DNA of 64,000 nt from NCBI GenBank assembly GCA_040510375.1, contig JBEVJC010000017.1, positions 62,001 to 126,000 on the forward strand. The letters run 5' to 3'. This DNA is from JBEVJC01 sp040510375 (lineage in GTDB: Bacteria > Bacteroidota > Bacteroidia > Chitinophagales > Chitinophagaceae). The notes beneath the pieces are model-generated. The model ran no database searches and was not told the DNA's origin. It worked only from the letters and a program-made list of their open reading frames with translations. Shown here one piece after another: positions 25,321 to 35,571 of this stretch (the stretch's first letter is position 1; each line of letters begins with the position of its first letter). A program made the translations under genes and the position numbers.

Positions 25321-28300
25321 ATGCTCTTCCGACTTATAAATACATTTATTGCAACGCTGATTATACTTTCAGCTGGTGCCGCAACATTCCCGGTCACCTC
25401 AAATGCAGATAGCGGGCCCGGCACATTGCGTGAAGCAATTACACTGGCTAACGCGAACGGTATTGGTGTGACTGATAATATTTTTTTCAATCTTGCCGAT
25501 TTCACACGCGCAGGAAGGACAATCACGCTGATGTCGCAACTGCCTGTATTGACATCCAACATCATTCTTGACGGAAGCACCCAGGCAGGCGCGGATTTCG
25601 GTATAAGTGACGCAAAGATCATCCTTCAAACCAGCGAAACAGCGCCAGTTAGTTTCTTTCTTCTGTCGATCATGAATGCGACAAATGTCCAGATCTACGG
25701 AATGTATTTTTATAATAGTTGGTGGACAACGTTCTCACCTCCAGGGTATCCAACGATATCCGGCATTTTTTTTTATAAATCTTCCGATATCCGGATCGGG
25801 GCACCGGGAAAAGGCAACTATTTCAGGGGGCTCTTTTATTCCATTTGTTCCCAGTTACAGGATATTAATGACCGGTACAAGCCGAATTCTGACAACATAA
25901 CAATCAGCAGCAATGTGATCGGGTATAATGAAGATGGTGAACCAAACGACGTAACTCCCTCGACCGGACAAGTGGTAAATATGTCACAATACGCCATATC
26001 ATTTCAAAATGTCTCCAATATCAGGATTGGCGGCACCACCCTTTCTGAAGGAAATTTTATTCATGCCAACAAACTGGAGGTCCGGGAATCCGATAGAACC
26101 TCCAACGACGCAGGTTTATTTTTATTCAGTAATAACTCGGTCGTTACAGCTGCAGATCGCAGCACCAACCTTGCCGCGCGGCCGTTGGACTTCTGGCTGG
26201 GGAACGAGCATCCCGACCCCTTACCCGAGTACGCTGACTATACTGTGGAGATGAAGGACAATATCATGCGTGCCAATATCAGGATTTTCTCAATCTCCAA
26301 ACCGATAACCATCCAGGGTAATATACTGTTCAATTATTCGTCGGATGTACGTGATCATAACTTAAAACTACATATTTATGGTTGTTCGGGCGGCGGTACA
26401 ATTGGTGGTTCCGGAGCTGGAGAACCCAACCATTTTTTTGTTGAAGCGCAGTCCATTTATACTCCAGGCCCGTCCAGCAATACTGATGAACTTGGTGCAA
26501 TTCTGGTAGAACATTCCCCCAGGTTTACGATGCTGGAGAACACGCAGGTCTGCACCCATCTGTCTGGTTCAACTATACGCGTCTACCTCTCTGCAGAGCC
26601 GTTGATCAGGATCGATTATACTGAACCTAATTTTGTTCGGGGTACGGCCACGCCAAATTGTAAAATCCTTGTTTATAAAGACGATGACTGTCTTGCCTGT
26701 GAAGGAATGTCTTATCTGGGACAAACAACATCTGACGCGGCCGGGGACTGGAGTTTCAACGGCGTGTTCACCGGTGTGGTACTCGCAACTGCCGAAAACC
26801 AGCAAGGTACCACATCAGGCTATACTGAACCACTTGTCTATTCTGAAAATGTGCAGCTTATTAAAGCTGCCTGTGGCAGGAACAATGGATCAATCAAAGG
26901 TATTGTGCCCACTGGTTCATACACCCAGCAGGAATGGCATATGTTATTTATCAGGGACGGTATTGACAGGGATTCTATTGTGTCAACACTTTCTGACCTT
27001 GTCGATATGCCACCGGGCCTGTATTACTTCCAGACAAGGATGGGTGAAACCTGCAAAAGCCGGATAAGATTGTTTACCCTCGGTGAGGTTACTCCTTCAA
27101 TCAGTACCACTTCCATGACCATAAACCATCCTACCTGTGGCAGTAATAACGGGAGTATTACGGGAATTACAACTTCTGGAATGGAACAGAGCCGGAGTTT
27201 CTGGATTAATGAGCAGCGTGATACAGTAGGGCGGATGGAAGTGTTAACGGATATAACCCAGGGAAGATTCAAGTTTATTGTGCTCGATAATTATCACGAG
27301 GATTGCGGGGATTCAACTGACTGGATCACGCTGACCAACCAGGGAGGTCCGAATGTGTCCACAAATCTGACAATAAATGCGGCTACCTGTGGCCTGTCAA
27401 ATGGATCAATCACTGGTATCACTTACACTAATACCAGTGGCCAGGTTTACCTGGAATGGGACAACGAGAATGGACAGGTGGTCGGTAACAATGTGAATTT
27501 GCAAAATGTACCCGGTGGCCGGTACAGGCTGAAACTCAAAGACGCTGCAGGTTGTGATACTTTATACTTCGGATATTATTCGGTGCCTTCGGTAGAGCCT
27601 GCGTATATCGCGGGGCTGCTGACATCAACGATAACAGCCAGCTGCGCTGATTATCTTGGATCTATTTCCGTCAGCTCTCCTGTACTGCATATTACTTTCT
27701 CTTCATTCGAGTGGCGAAACAATGAAGACCTGGTGATTGGAAACGACCCGGCAATACAGGTTGGTCCTGCAGGAATGTACCGGCTTTTTGCAACTGACAC
27801 AAATGGATGCAGGACGATGGTCACCTCGGGCACCATTCAACCCGCAATCATGCCGGTTATTGACTACAGCAGGATGCAGGTCAGGGATGACAGATGTAGC
27901 CTCGCCGAGGGATCAATAACGGCGTTATCAGTAATTGGGAATAGTCCGGGCGAAAAATTCCGCTGGACTAGGAATGGTATCGGATATGCGGTCAGTGATA
28001 TACCAGGCATAAGTGGCCTGAAAAGCGGTTCTTATACAATCAGTACGGGAAGTAATGGTTGTGTAACTACAAGTCCACCAATCGTTGTAGGCAACAACGA
28101 AGCCCCGGTAACAATCCGGTATAATAATGTGCAGGTCCCCAGGAATTATCCGGCGCAGTTAAATGTCACCAATGTCACTCCGGGCTTATATACTTTATAT
28201 GCTGACGCAACTGCGTTGCAGATAATTGAAACAAATAGAACCGGCAATTTCCTTACACCGCGCAATGCCACGGATAAAATATACTATGTAGGTATGGTGA

Positions 28301-28629
28301 GCGGAACCTGCAGCAGTCCGCTTGTACCGGTAAAGGTTACGGTAATTGACAAAGCGTTTTTTGCAATTCCCTCTGCCTTTACTCCCAATAACGATGGTAT
28401 AAATGACCGCCTTGTGTTGCAGGTGATCGGTATCACAGAAACGAATTACTTCCGGGTTTACAATCGCAATGGAGAACTTGTGTTTGCTACAAGAAACATC
28501 GGTGTGGGATGGGATGGCAGGATTAAAGGAATCGAACAGCCCAGCGGTGCATACGTCTGGATGGCCGAAGGAAGAGACTTTCTTGGAAATTTATTGAGGC
28601 AAAAGGGGACGGTTGTGTTGATCAGGTAA
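25321..28629 (+). CDS. Large T9SS-secreted protein with beta-helix and SprB-like repeats
   Basis: 1102 residues. The N-terminal signal peptide is followed by a right-handed beta-helix-like region (TSNADSGPGTLREAITLAN, then INIR/IGGT-type turns) to about residue 480. Five repeats of about 85 residues follow, each opening with C-x2-5-GSI: CGRNNGSIKGI (~513), CGSNNGSITGI (~600), CGLSNGSITGI (~684), CADYLGSISVS (~772) and CSLAEGSITAL (~856). The end is a type B gliding/sorting domain (FAIPSAFTPNNDGINDRLVL, FRVYNRNGELVF, GWDGR, GAYVWMAEG). It is therefore predicted to be exported by the type IX system and held on the cell surface; an adhesin role is inferred. Confidence 0.88.
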   Translation: MLFRLINTFIATLIILSAGAATFPVTSNADSGPGTLREAITLANANGIGVTDNIFFNLADFTRAGRTITLMSQLPVLTSNIILDGSTQAGADFGISDAKIILQTSETAPVSFFLLSIMNATNVQIYGMYFYNSWWTTFSPPGYPTISGIFFYKSSDIRIGAPGKGNYFRGLFYSICSQLQDINDRYKPNSDNITISSNVIGYNEDGEPNDVTPSTGQVVNMSQYAISFQNVSNIRIGGTTLSEGNFIHANKLEVRESDRTSNDAGLFLFSNNSVVTAADRSTNLAARPLDFWLGNEHPDPLPEYADYTVEMKDNIMRANIRIFSISKPITIQGNILFNYSSDVRDHNLKLHIYGCSGGGTIGGSGAGEPNHFFVEAQSIYTPGPSSNTDELGAILVEHSPRFTMLENTQVCTHLSGSTIRVYLSAEPLIRIDYTEPNFVRGTATPNCKILVYKDDDCLACEGMSYLGQTTSDAAGDWSFNGVFTGVVLATAENQQGTTSGYTEPLVYSENVQLIKAACGRNNGSIKGIVPTGSYTQQEWHMLFIRDGIDRDSIVSTLSDLVDMPPGLYYFQTRMGETCKSRIRLFTLGEVTPSISTTSMTINHPTCGSNNGSITGITTSGMEQSRSFWINEQRDTVGRMEVLTDITQGRFKFIVLDNYHEDCGDSTDWITLTNQGGPNVSTNLTINAATCGLSNGSITGITYTNTSGQVYLEWDNENGQVVGNNVNLQNVPGGRYRLKLKDAAGCDTLYFGYYSVPSVEPAYIAGLLTSTITASCADYLGSISVSSPVLHITFSSFEWRNNEDLVIGNDPAIQVGPAGMYRLFATDTNGCRTMVTSGTIQPAIMPVIDYSRMQVRDDRCSLAEGSITALSVIGNSPGEKFRWTRNGIGYAVSDIPGISGLKSGSYTISTGSNGCVTTSPPIVVGNNEAPVTIRYNNVQVPRNYPAQLNVTNVTPGLYTLYADATALQIIETNRTGNFLTPRNATDKIYYVGMVSGTCSSPLVPVKVTVIDKAFFAIPSAFTPNNDGINDRLVLQVIGITETNYFRVYNRNGELVFATRNIGVGWDGRIKGIEQPSGAYVWMAEGRDFLGNLLRQKGTVVLIR

Positions 28630-28722
28630 CATTTATTCCGCGCAATAAATTAAATTCTTCGGCGAAACAAGACTCGTGTTTAGCGAAACTACTCTACCAT
28701 AATTTTATAGGACCTTACGGGT

Positions 28723-29178
28723 ATGAAAATCTCCCGTTTAAAGTCTTTACTCCCTGAACTGATTGCCGGACTTTTTGTCTTACTGTATGTTTATACAGCA
28801 TTATCCAAAGTCCAGGAATTCCATCGATTTGAAGTGGTGATGAAACACTCACCATTGATAAAACCGGCTGCGTCAATACTGGCCTGGGTTATACCGGCAA
28901 TCGAACTAATTATCGCAGCCGGGCTGATATGGCCCCGGACAAGATATAAAGCCCTGATAGCTTCAACAGCTTTGATTACCGTATTCACTTTTTATACCGC
29001 CTGGATATTGTTAACTGCCAGCAATCCTCCCTGCAATTGCGGTGGAGTAATAGAGTCCCTGACCTGGCCACAGCATTTAGTTTTCAATGCAACATTCCTA
29101 ACACTTGGCATTATAGCCTGCTTACAATATCATAAACAACTTATTGCAATAAACAGGAATAGCCGAACACCTGTATAA
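28723..29178 (+). CDS. MauE/DoxX-like redox-associated membrane protein
   Basis: 151 residues with four membrane segments (LLPELIAGLFVLLYVYTALS, SILAWVIPAIELIIAAGLIW, ALIASTALITVFTFYTAWILL, LVFNATFLTLGIIACLQY). The short loop NPPCNCGGVIESLTW carries the vicinal cysteines that mark the MauE-like branch of DoxX. MauE helps disulfide formation in periplasmic methylamine dehydrogenase; relatives in Bacteroidota stand next to small secreted Cys proteins and thioredoxin-family genes. That is the case here: a DUF6520 gene follows and a thioredoxin-family gene is convergent. Confidence 0.85.
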   Translation: MKISRLKSLLPELIAGLFVLLYVYTALSKVQEFHRFEVVMKHSPLIKPAASILAWVIPAIELIIAAGLIWPRTRYKALIASTALITVFTFYTAWILLTASNPPCNCGGVIESLTWPQHLVFNATFLTLGIIACLQYHKQLIAINRNSRTPV

Positions 29179-29213
29179 AAAAGTAGGCATATTTATTAAA
29201 AAAAACTTGATTT

Positions 29214-29531
29214 ATGAAAAAACTGAATTTTTCTATGATTGCAGCAATACTTGCTGTAGCCTTAAGTTCATTCGGGTATGGTGATGACACCAGAACCCGG
29301 GATGCCAATGGCCAGTTCACTGAGTTTTGGTACGAATTGGTAAGTGGGGGTAATCCCACACAACCCCAGGATTACATTCTCCTCAACGACGAAGATGGCG
29401 ACCCACCAATTTGCGTTCACCCAGAGGTGTATCGTTGTGCCATTCTTACGGAAAAACAGGGGGGCGCGACAAATCCCAACTACCCGAACCTCGCAACGTA
29501 CAGCGTAGAGCTTGAACGAAAAACGCCGTAA
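29214..29531 (+). CDS. DUF6520-family small secreted protein
   Basis: 105 residues. The signal peptide (MKKLNFSMIAAILAVALSSFGYG) is followed by a short mature domain with FTEFWYELVSGG and two Cys (PPICVHPEVYRCAIL) spaced for one disulfide. This pattern fits the DUF6520 family, which in Bacteroidota repeatedly travels with MauE-like and thioredoxin-family genes. It begins 35 bp after the MauE-like gene and is likely in the same transcript. Function is unknown; it may be the substrate of the MauE-dependent disulfide pathway. Confidence 0.75.
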   Translation: MKKLNFSMIAAILAVALSSFGYGDDTRTRDANGQFTEFWYELVSGGNPTQPQDYILLNDEDGDPPICVHPEVYRCAILTEKQGGATNPNYPNLATYSVELERKTP

Positions 29532-29564
29532 TTGGTCAAAAGTAAACCGGTGTTGACCAGACCC

Positions 29565-30835
29565 TCATCTTGTTCCCACCGGTTTATCTTTAATTACGAG
29601 CATATCCATTTGTTTATCCTGGAACGTGAGGGACCAACCATTACGCTTGAGTTCTGACACTAACTTTTTCCAGTTGCTCACTGGCCAGGAAAGAGTCAAT
29701 GCATCTATAACCGGGGACTCGCTCTCATCAATCAAGATACCATACCAATCTGTCAGTGGTTTTAAGTAGTTTAATAATAAATTCATCCTGACGTTTTTAA
29801 AGTGCAGCTTGCCCGATAACGAGTCTATTATTGGGCTGTTCAAACCTTCAGTGGGTGGGATTTTATTTTTACGACTCAATACAACTGCTCTCCTGACCCT
29901 TTTTTCTACGGAAGCCGTATAAGGGAAATAGCGCTCAAGATCACGTTGCAGTTGCGTACAAACTTCAATTTCGGGAAGAGGGGGATTGACCGTTTCGTAA
30001 GAATATGAGTTATTCATAATCCAATCATCCAGCTTAAGGGGGTCAGACTGTCTGAAAATTGTAGTATCCCTGACTTCCAGTAAAATGCGGCTTTCCGCAG
30101 CCAGTTCACCCATCCTACGTAGGCCTCCATAAGCATAACGATAAAGGTCTAACAGACCTGTGTTACGACCGTAAATCCGGTAATACCAACTTTATCCTCG
30201 TCAATCCACGAAATAAAATTGCCGTGTTCAGTGATATAATCGGAAAGCATTGAATAATACTTCACATGATGGGCAATCCGTCCACCACCTTCCTTCCAGA
30301 TAGGTTGAGTATGATCGTAATCCTTCAGGAAGGCTGACTTCAAAAAATTTAGGTGCTCTCCCCGAAAATAGGCATCAAGCGTCGTCTCATTTAAATTCGC
30401 GCCATGCGTAATATATTTCACGATGCCTTTCTCATTTATCCATACATGATGCGGCACAAACTTGTGTGGAAAGGCAGTTGAAAACAATGTGTCTCCGATC
30501 AGGAATGGTACACGAGGCCGTAAATATGGTCGTCGTGTAAACATCTTCTCCACGACTTCCTTTTTGTCCTTTGTAATTGCAATTATCTGCAACTTATCGC
30601 CGTATTTCTGTTGAATGGCATCCACCATGGGAAAAGACGCAATGCAGGAAAAACAATTCACACTCCAGAAATCCAGAATTAACAGCTTTCCTTTATAAGC
30701 CACCGTTGACGGAGGCTGATTCATCCCGGGTTCAGCGGGTAAATTAAAGATAGGGACCTTGTCCCCGATACTGTAAGGTTGCGAATGACAAAACACTGTC
30801 AGTAATAGCGAAATGGCAAATATGATTGTACGCAT
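29565..30835 (-). pseudogene. TlpA/thioredoxin-family protein with C-terminal extension, split by a frameshift
   Basis: The upstream ORF (30835-30149) holds a signal peptide, the thioredoxin fold and the redox motif region FWSVNCFSCIASFPMV (CFSC in place of CxxC such as CGPC). It ends after VGITGFTVVTQVC. The next frame, opened about 30150-30180, continues as NTGLLDLYRYAYGGLRR and joins the downstream ORF (29565-30113), which contains the FPYTASVEKRVRRAVVL domain typical of longer Bacteroidota members. Together they give a normal ~420-residue protein. A one-base indel explains the split. It is the last gene of the sigma-FecR-SusC-SusD operon. Confidence 0.7.
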
Positions 30836-30858
30836 AGATGTAGTAGTTTAAAGACGAA

Positions 30859-32217
30859 TTAATAACCATCATTTTGGACAAGTTGGGGATTGGCCTGTAG
30901 TTGTTTGAGTGGGATTGGCCATAGGACGTCAGTAGGTCCCCACAACGGTTTTACTGGTGCGAGTATAGCGGAGGCTCTATTGGTTCTTTTTAAGTCCATC
31001 CATCGATGCCCCCATTCAGCTGCGAGTTCGACGCGTCTTTCCCTTTCAATTGCAAGCTCCAGATCTGCTTTATTATTAATAGTAACCGGGGACAGGGATG
31101 CACGTATACGAATCTCATTAACATCGGATACACCATCGTCCAGCAGGCCAAGTTGGGATCTGGCTTCGGCCCGGATCAGATATTGTTCAGCTAGCCGGAG
31201 AACTACATAATATTCATTCAAGGTACCCGATTGCTGCAACTGTTTATACTTTGTTGGATAACAGACCGTCTCACCCAAAAATAACCGTTGGGAGAACCAT
31301 GCCCCGCGGGTGTCCCCTGCCTCCAGCAAGTTGACAAAATTCGCCGGTATAATATACGAGGGAGGCGCTTCCGTTGTAGAGGGTAGAATCTCACTTGCCT
31401 CCCAGGTCGCAATATTTGATTGAACGGGTTGCAATTGCCAGATCGTTTCGGGGCTCGCTTTGCCAAATACGGAAGCAGGTGAAGTAGTTAGTTGAAACAT
31501 ATTAGAGGCCAGTATTGCCGACGCTGCGGTCTCCGCCTCCTTCCACTGCTGCGTATACAGGCATACCCTTGATAACATCGCCATGGCCGCCCATTTGCTT
31601 GGGCGTACCCTCGCGTTGCCAACATTTGATTCAGGCAGGAGAGTGATCGCTTCGCGTAAATCGGATTTGATTTGGCCGTAGACTACCGTGATATCCGCCC
31701 GTGGCAGTTTTTCATTGATCCGATAATCTGCCGCCAGTGCCAGTGGCACATCACCAAACAGGTTCACCAGGTAGAAGTAACAAAATGCCCGGATAAACTT
31801 TGCCTCGCCTGTGAGCCGCTTTTTAATTCCGTCGGATACACCTGTTGATCCATTCAGCTTATCAAGTGTGAGGTTGGCTGTATAAATATAATTGAAAGCG
31901 GGGTTCCAGAATTGATCTTCAAGTATTGAATGTGATGCTTCTGTAATATCATTTGAGGCAAAAAGATCACGGCTTGACGGACTATAATAGAGTAGTTCGT
32001 CTGACGACAGGCCTGCGTAAAAAGTAACAGCTCCGGCTGAAAACTGGTTACCATTTGCCTGCATTGCACTATAGATTCCATCAATTGTGGCTATTGCCGT
32101 TGCATCAGATGCGAAAACATAATCCGTTGTTGTCAACATGGGTGGCGCATCGACAACCAGGAACTTTTTACAGGAAACTGAACCGAGTACTATTAATAAA
32201 AAGAAAAAATGTTTCAT
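30859..32217 (-). CDS. SusD/RagB-family nutrient-binding lipoprotein
   Basis: 452 residues. Lipoprotein signal MKHFFFLLIVLGSVSCKK, then the SusD TPR-like helices (FIRAFCYFYLVNLFGDVPLAL is a family hallmark) and the C-terminal block VELAAEWGHRWMDLKRTNRA and LWPIPLKQLQANP. It forms the lid of a SusCD transporter with the receptor gene 10 bp upstream. The ligand is unknown; the domain is at the short end for SusD, which is common in non-glycan loci. Confidence 0.95.
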   Translation of the reverse strand: MKHFFFLLIVLGSVSCKKFLVVDAPPMLTTTDYVFASDATAIATIDGIYSAMQANGNQFSAGAVTFYAGLSSDELLYYSPSSRDLFASNDITEASHSILEDQFWNPAFNYIYTANLTLDKLNGSTGVSDGIKKRLTGEAKFIRAFCYFYLVNLFGDVPLALAADYRINEKLPRADITVVYGQIKSDLREAITLLPESNVGNARVRPSKWAAMAMLSRVCLYTQQWKEAETAASAILASNMFQLTTSPASVFGKASPETIWQLQPVQSNIATWEASEILPSTTEAPPSYIIPANFVNLLEAGDTRGAWFSQRLFLGETVCYPTKYKQLQQSGTLNEYYVVLRLAEQYLIRAEARSQLGLLDDGVSDVNEIRIRASLSPVTINNKADLELAIERERRVELAAEWGHRWMDLKRTNRASAILAPVKPLWGPTDVLWPIPLKQLQANPQLVQNDGY

Positions 32218-32227
32218 ATTAGCTGCT

Positions 32228-35200
32228 TTAAAAAATAAGTCGGGTACCTACAACGATCATTCGCAGCGGCGGAATGGCCGTAATGCTTTGATTTTCCGGA
32301 TCGGCACCGCGATAAGAAGTAATAGTTAATAAATTCTGTGCCTGGGCAAACATTGTTGCACTTGAGATTTTCCACCTCTTAACTGTATCTGGGTTTATCG
32401 TATAATTTAATGCGAGGTTCTTAAGCCGTACATACGACGCATCCGTAACGATCGCAGTGGAGTTTGCCACCCGGTTGGCAGCGGTGGACGCTTCGCCTGA
32501 ACCTGCAGTAAAACGCTGGTAGCGCGATTGGTCGCCAGGTTGTTGCCAGCGGTCCAGCACCAGGTGGGGTTGATTTATAGCCATTCCTGCTGCGGTGAAT
32601 GAAGTAAAAACAGCCTCTGCCCCATCCTGTTTTACAAACTGGAATAAACATGTTAATTCCCATTTGCGAAAACGAACTGTGTTCTGGAAGCCACCATAAA
32701 AGTCTGGACTCAGGTGACGCACTGTTGTCCTGTCTGCGGAGTTTATCCTGCCATCCTGATTCACATCAGTAAAATTATAAATTCCCGTAGTTGGATCTAC
32801 CCCGTTGTATTCATAGAGAAAGCGGATATTCAGCGGCTTTCCTACCATATACATATTGGAATAAGAGGATTCCTGTAAACCTGGAAATTTCAGCAATTTA
32901 TTACGGGCGAAAGTCAGGTTCAAGGAACTGGTCCAGCTAAATTGTTTTATTGAAATGTTGCGGCTAATTATCTCCAACTCAAAACCCTTGTTTTCTACCT
33001 GCCCAGGAAAATTCCTCGTGATGCTGGTAAATCCTGTCTGCCCGGGTAAAGTGTACTGAAGAATCTGGTTGCCGGTAATACTTCTAAACGATCCGACATT
33101 AAAGAGAATCCTGTTTTTGAAAAATCCAAGTTCCATTGCAATGTCCAGGTTGGCCTTCTGCTCCCAGCCATAGTCGGGATTGAAATGCCTTGAAGGCCTG
33201 AGACCGAGGCTACCTGCATAAGGGTATGCCGCGGGCTGATATGTATCGAAATACTGGTAATCGCCAATCTGGTCGTTGCCAGTGATGCCATAACTTGCCC
33301 TGAACTTTCCAAAATTCAACCAGTTTACAAGCAGGTTATTATCACTGGAAAAAATCCAGGCAAACCCTGCTGCTCCAAAATTGGCATATTGCCTCCCCGG
33401 TCCAAAACGGGATGAACCATCCCGCCGGCCTGTAAGGTTTACAATAAATTTATCCCGATGATTTAACTCCACACGCGCAAACAATGCCTGATACCGATAC
33501 CTGGAATAATTATCAGACGATGTCACCGTTGCTGCACCTGAAATTGAACCCAGCATCGCATCGCTGGTGTAACCATTACCACTTTGGACACTACCTTCTG
33601 TAATGCTATGCTGCCAACTGGTTCCGGCCATGGCCCGTACACGAAGCCAATCAGCAACCGGGAAGACATACTCACCCTGGAATTCTGCTGTCCAGGAGGA
33701 AAGCGCGTTTGTTCCAAAGTTAGCAGTGCCCTTAGGATTAAATGCACTGTTTTGGGAAGCAATAGGAATAAGGGTTTGCTCTCTCAGGTGAACACGATTG
33801 ATCCCTCCGTTTGCCCGAAACGTCAATCCTTTGACCGGAACATAACTTAAACCTGCACTTGAGGTGAACCGATCTATATCAGCTTTATAACTACGCAAAG
33901 TTCCACCAAGCGGATTGTCGAAACCCCAGCCACCTTCACCCCAGACCAGGTTGCCTTCCGGATTACGAAGTTGAGGCGCATGAGGTGCCAGCCGAAGTGC
34001 GCCACTCAGATCCTGACTCATTAACCTGTTCCGCTCCTGAGCGTAATTCGATGAAAGCGAAATTTGCAAACGACTATCGGCCGAACGGTTGGAGAGTGTA
34101 GTAGCAAGGGAGAAACGATTGTCCGCGAAGTCGCCTGGAAATACTGTCGATTCCCGGTACTGGTTGGTACTCACAGAAAATTGGGTCAGCTCCGTTCCCC
34201 CTGAATACCGAAGTTGAGCGTTTGTGGTATGAGCGGTACCACCGATTATCTCTTTTTTGAAATCATTATAACGGGTAGTATCCCAGAGAAGGAGGTCACC
34301 TGCATTTGAAATTGTCATTGCACGGCCATCATTCGCAAAGGCCTCCCTCCGCATAGCCAGATACTGTTCAGTGTTCATGTAATCCATTGTTCGGCTGACG
34401 GCACCCCAACCAGTGGAAAATGTAGCTTCGAGTTTCGCCCTGCCATCCCGACCACGTTTTGTTGTAATAAGTATAACACCATTTGCACCACGTGAACCGT
34501 ATAGCGCGGTCGCATCCGCATCTTTCAATACCTCGATGCTTTCTATATCCTCGGGAACTATCGTGTTGAAGGGATTGTTGACCTGGATGTTACTACGGAG
34601 CGTAAGGTTTTCAGAGCTAAAAATAACCCCGTCCACAACATATAGTGGCTCATTACCATTTTGAATGGAATTTCTCCCGCGGATAACGACTGTAAAAGGT
34701 GAACCCGGCAACCCAGAGGCCTGGGTTATAAATAATCCGCTAATGCGGCCCTGCAATGCTGCAATAGGATTTGACACAGGCTGGGTAGCAATGTCGCGGG
34801 AGGTAATTTTTCCCACCGAGCCGGTATTAAGTTTCCGCGAAGTCTTGTAGTAACCTTTTATTAATGTCTCACTAAGTGTCCCAAGTTTTGCTTTTACTGA
34901 AATGAGAATATATGACTTGTTACCAACGGCCATCTCCAAAGGTTCAATTTCCGCTCCGGATACCCGCAGCCTGCTTCCAGCTGGTACATCCGGAAAGGAA
35001 AACTCGCCGTCCTGATCTGTTGCAATCAAGGGTATATTGGTGGATAATATGCGTACCGATACACCTGCAAGCGGTAGGTTTTCTTCATTCGTGATTCGAC
35101 CTTTAAGAGGTCTCTGCGTTATAACTTTTTCAACTGGCTTTATGCGGATAATCACATGTCTATCCTGAATCTCATATCCTATCGGCTGACCTTTAAAACA

Positions 35201-35566
35201 AGATACCAGTACCTCTGTCACTTCCGCACCCCTTACTTTAAGTGTAACCGGGCGGGAAATGGCCATTGATTCATCCGAATAAATAAATTTAAACCCTGAC
35301 TGTTTTTCGATTTCGACCAGCACTTTTTCCATTGGCTGTTTTTCTACGTCGAGTGTAATCTTCTGGGAAAAGACAAACATCGGCAACAGCATGCCGATGA
35401 AAATTAGCCACCCGCGTCCAGGCGGGGCATGAAAGTTTGAAAGCAAAACCATAGCTTTGGTTAGATTTGGGTTAAACAATAATCGTTGTCTCGATTTATA
35501 AAAACTGGGTAACCCAAACTCCGCCGGGTGGTGTGTCCGCACCTCCCGGTTTTTTTGTGCCCCCAT
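32228..35566 (-). CDS. SusC/RagA TonB-dependent receptor with N-terminal STN signalling domain
   Basis: 1112 residues from ATG 35566, which is only 5 bases past the FecR stop; an internal ATG at 35452 is an alternative because its signal peptide (GWLIFIGMLLPMFVFSQ) is close behind it. Then come an STN secretin/TonB domain (ITLDVEKQPMEKVLVEIEKQSGF), a carboxypeptidase-like domain (GRITNEENLPLAGVSVRIL), the plug (VVIRGRNSIQNGNEPLYVVDG, DADATALYGSRGANGVILIT) and the barrel. STN receptors signal to FecR, matching the sigma-FecR genes immediately upstream. With SusD it imports an unknown ligand. Confidence 0.95.
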   Translation of the reverse strand: MGAQKNREVRTHHPAEFGLPSFYKSRQRLLFNPNLTKAMVLLSNFHAPPGRGWLIFIGMLLPMFVFSQKITLDVEKQPMEKVLVEIEKQSGFKFIYSDESMAISRPVTLKVRGAEVTEVLVSCFKGQPIGYEIQDRHVIIRIKPVEKVITQRPLKGRITNEENLPLAGVSVRILSTNIPLIATDQDGEFSFPDVPAGSRLRVSGAEIEPLEMAVGNKSYILISVKAKLGTLSETLIKGYYKTSRKLNTGSVGKITSRDIATQPVSNPIAALQGRISGLFITQASGLPGSPFTVVIRGRNSIQNGNEPLYVVDGVIFSSENLTLRSNIQVNNPFNTIVPEDIESIEVLKDADATALYGSRGANGVILITTKRGRDGRAKLEATFSTGWGAVSRTMDYMNTEQYLAMRREAFANDGRAMTISNAGDLLLWDTTRYNDFKKEIIGGTAHTTNAQLRYSGGTELTQFSVSTNQYRESTVFPGDFADNRFSLATTLSNRSADSRLQISLSSNYAQERNRLMSQDLSGALRLAPHAPQLRNPEGNLVWGEGGWGFDNPLGGTLRSYKADIDRFTSSAGLSYVPVKGLTFRANGGINRVHLREQTLIPIASQNSAFNPKGTANFGTNALSSWTAEFQGEYVFPVADWLRVRAMAGTSWQHSITEGSVQSGNGYTSDAMLGSISGAATVTSSDNYSRYRYQALFARVELNHRDKFIVNLTGRRDGSSRFGPGRQYANFGAAGFAWIFSSDNNLLVNWLNFGKFRASYGITGNDQIGDYQYFDTYQPAAYPYAGSLGLRPSRHFNPDYGWEQKANLDIAMELGFFKNRILFNVGSFRSITGNQILQYTLPGQTGFTSITRNFPGQVENKGFELEIISRNISIKQFSWTSSLNLTFARNKLLKFPGLQESSYSNMYMVGKPLNIRFLYEYNGVDPTTGIYNFTDVNQDGRINSADRTTVRHLSPDFYGGFQNTVRFRKWELTCLFQFVKQDGAEAVFTSFTAAGMAINQPHLVLDRWQQPGDQSRYQRFTAGSGEASTAANRVANSTAIVTDASYVRLKNLALNYTINPDTVKRWKISSATMFAQAQNLLTITSYRGADPENQSITAIPPLRMIVVGTRLIF

Positions 35567-35571
35567 GCAGT

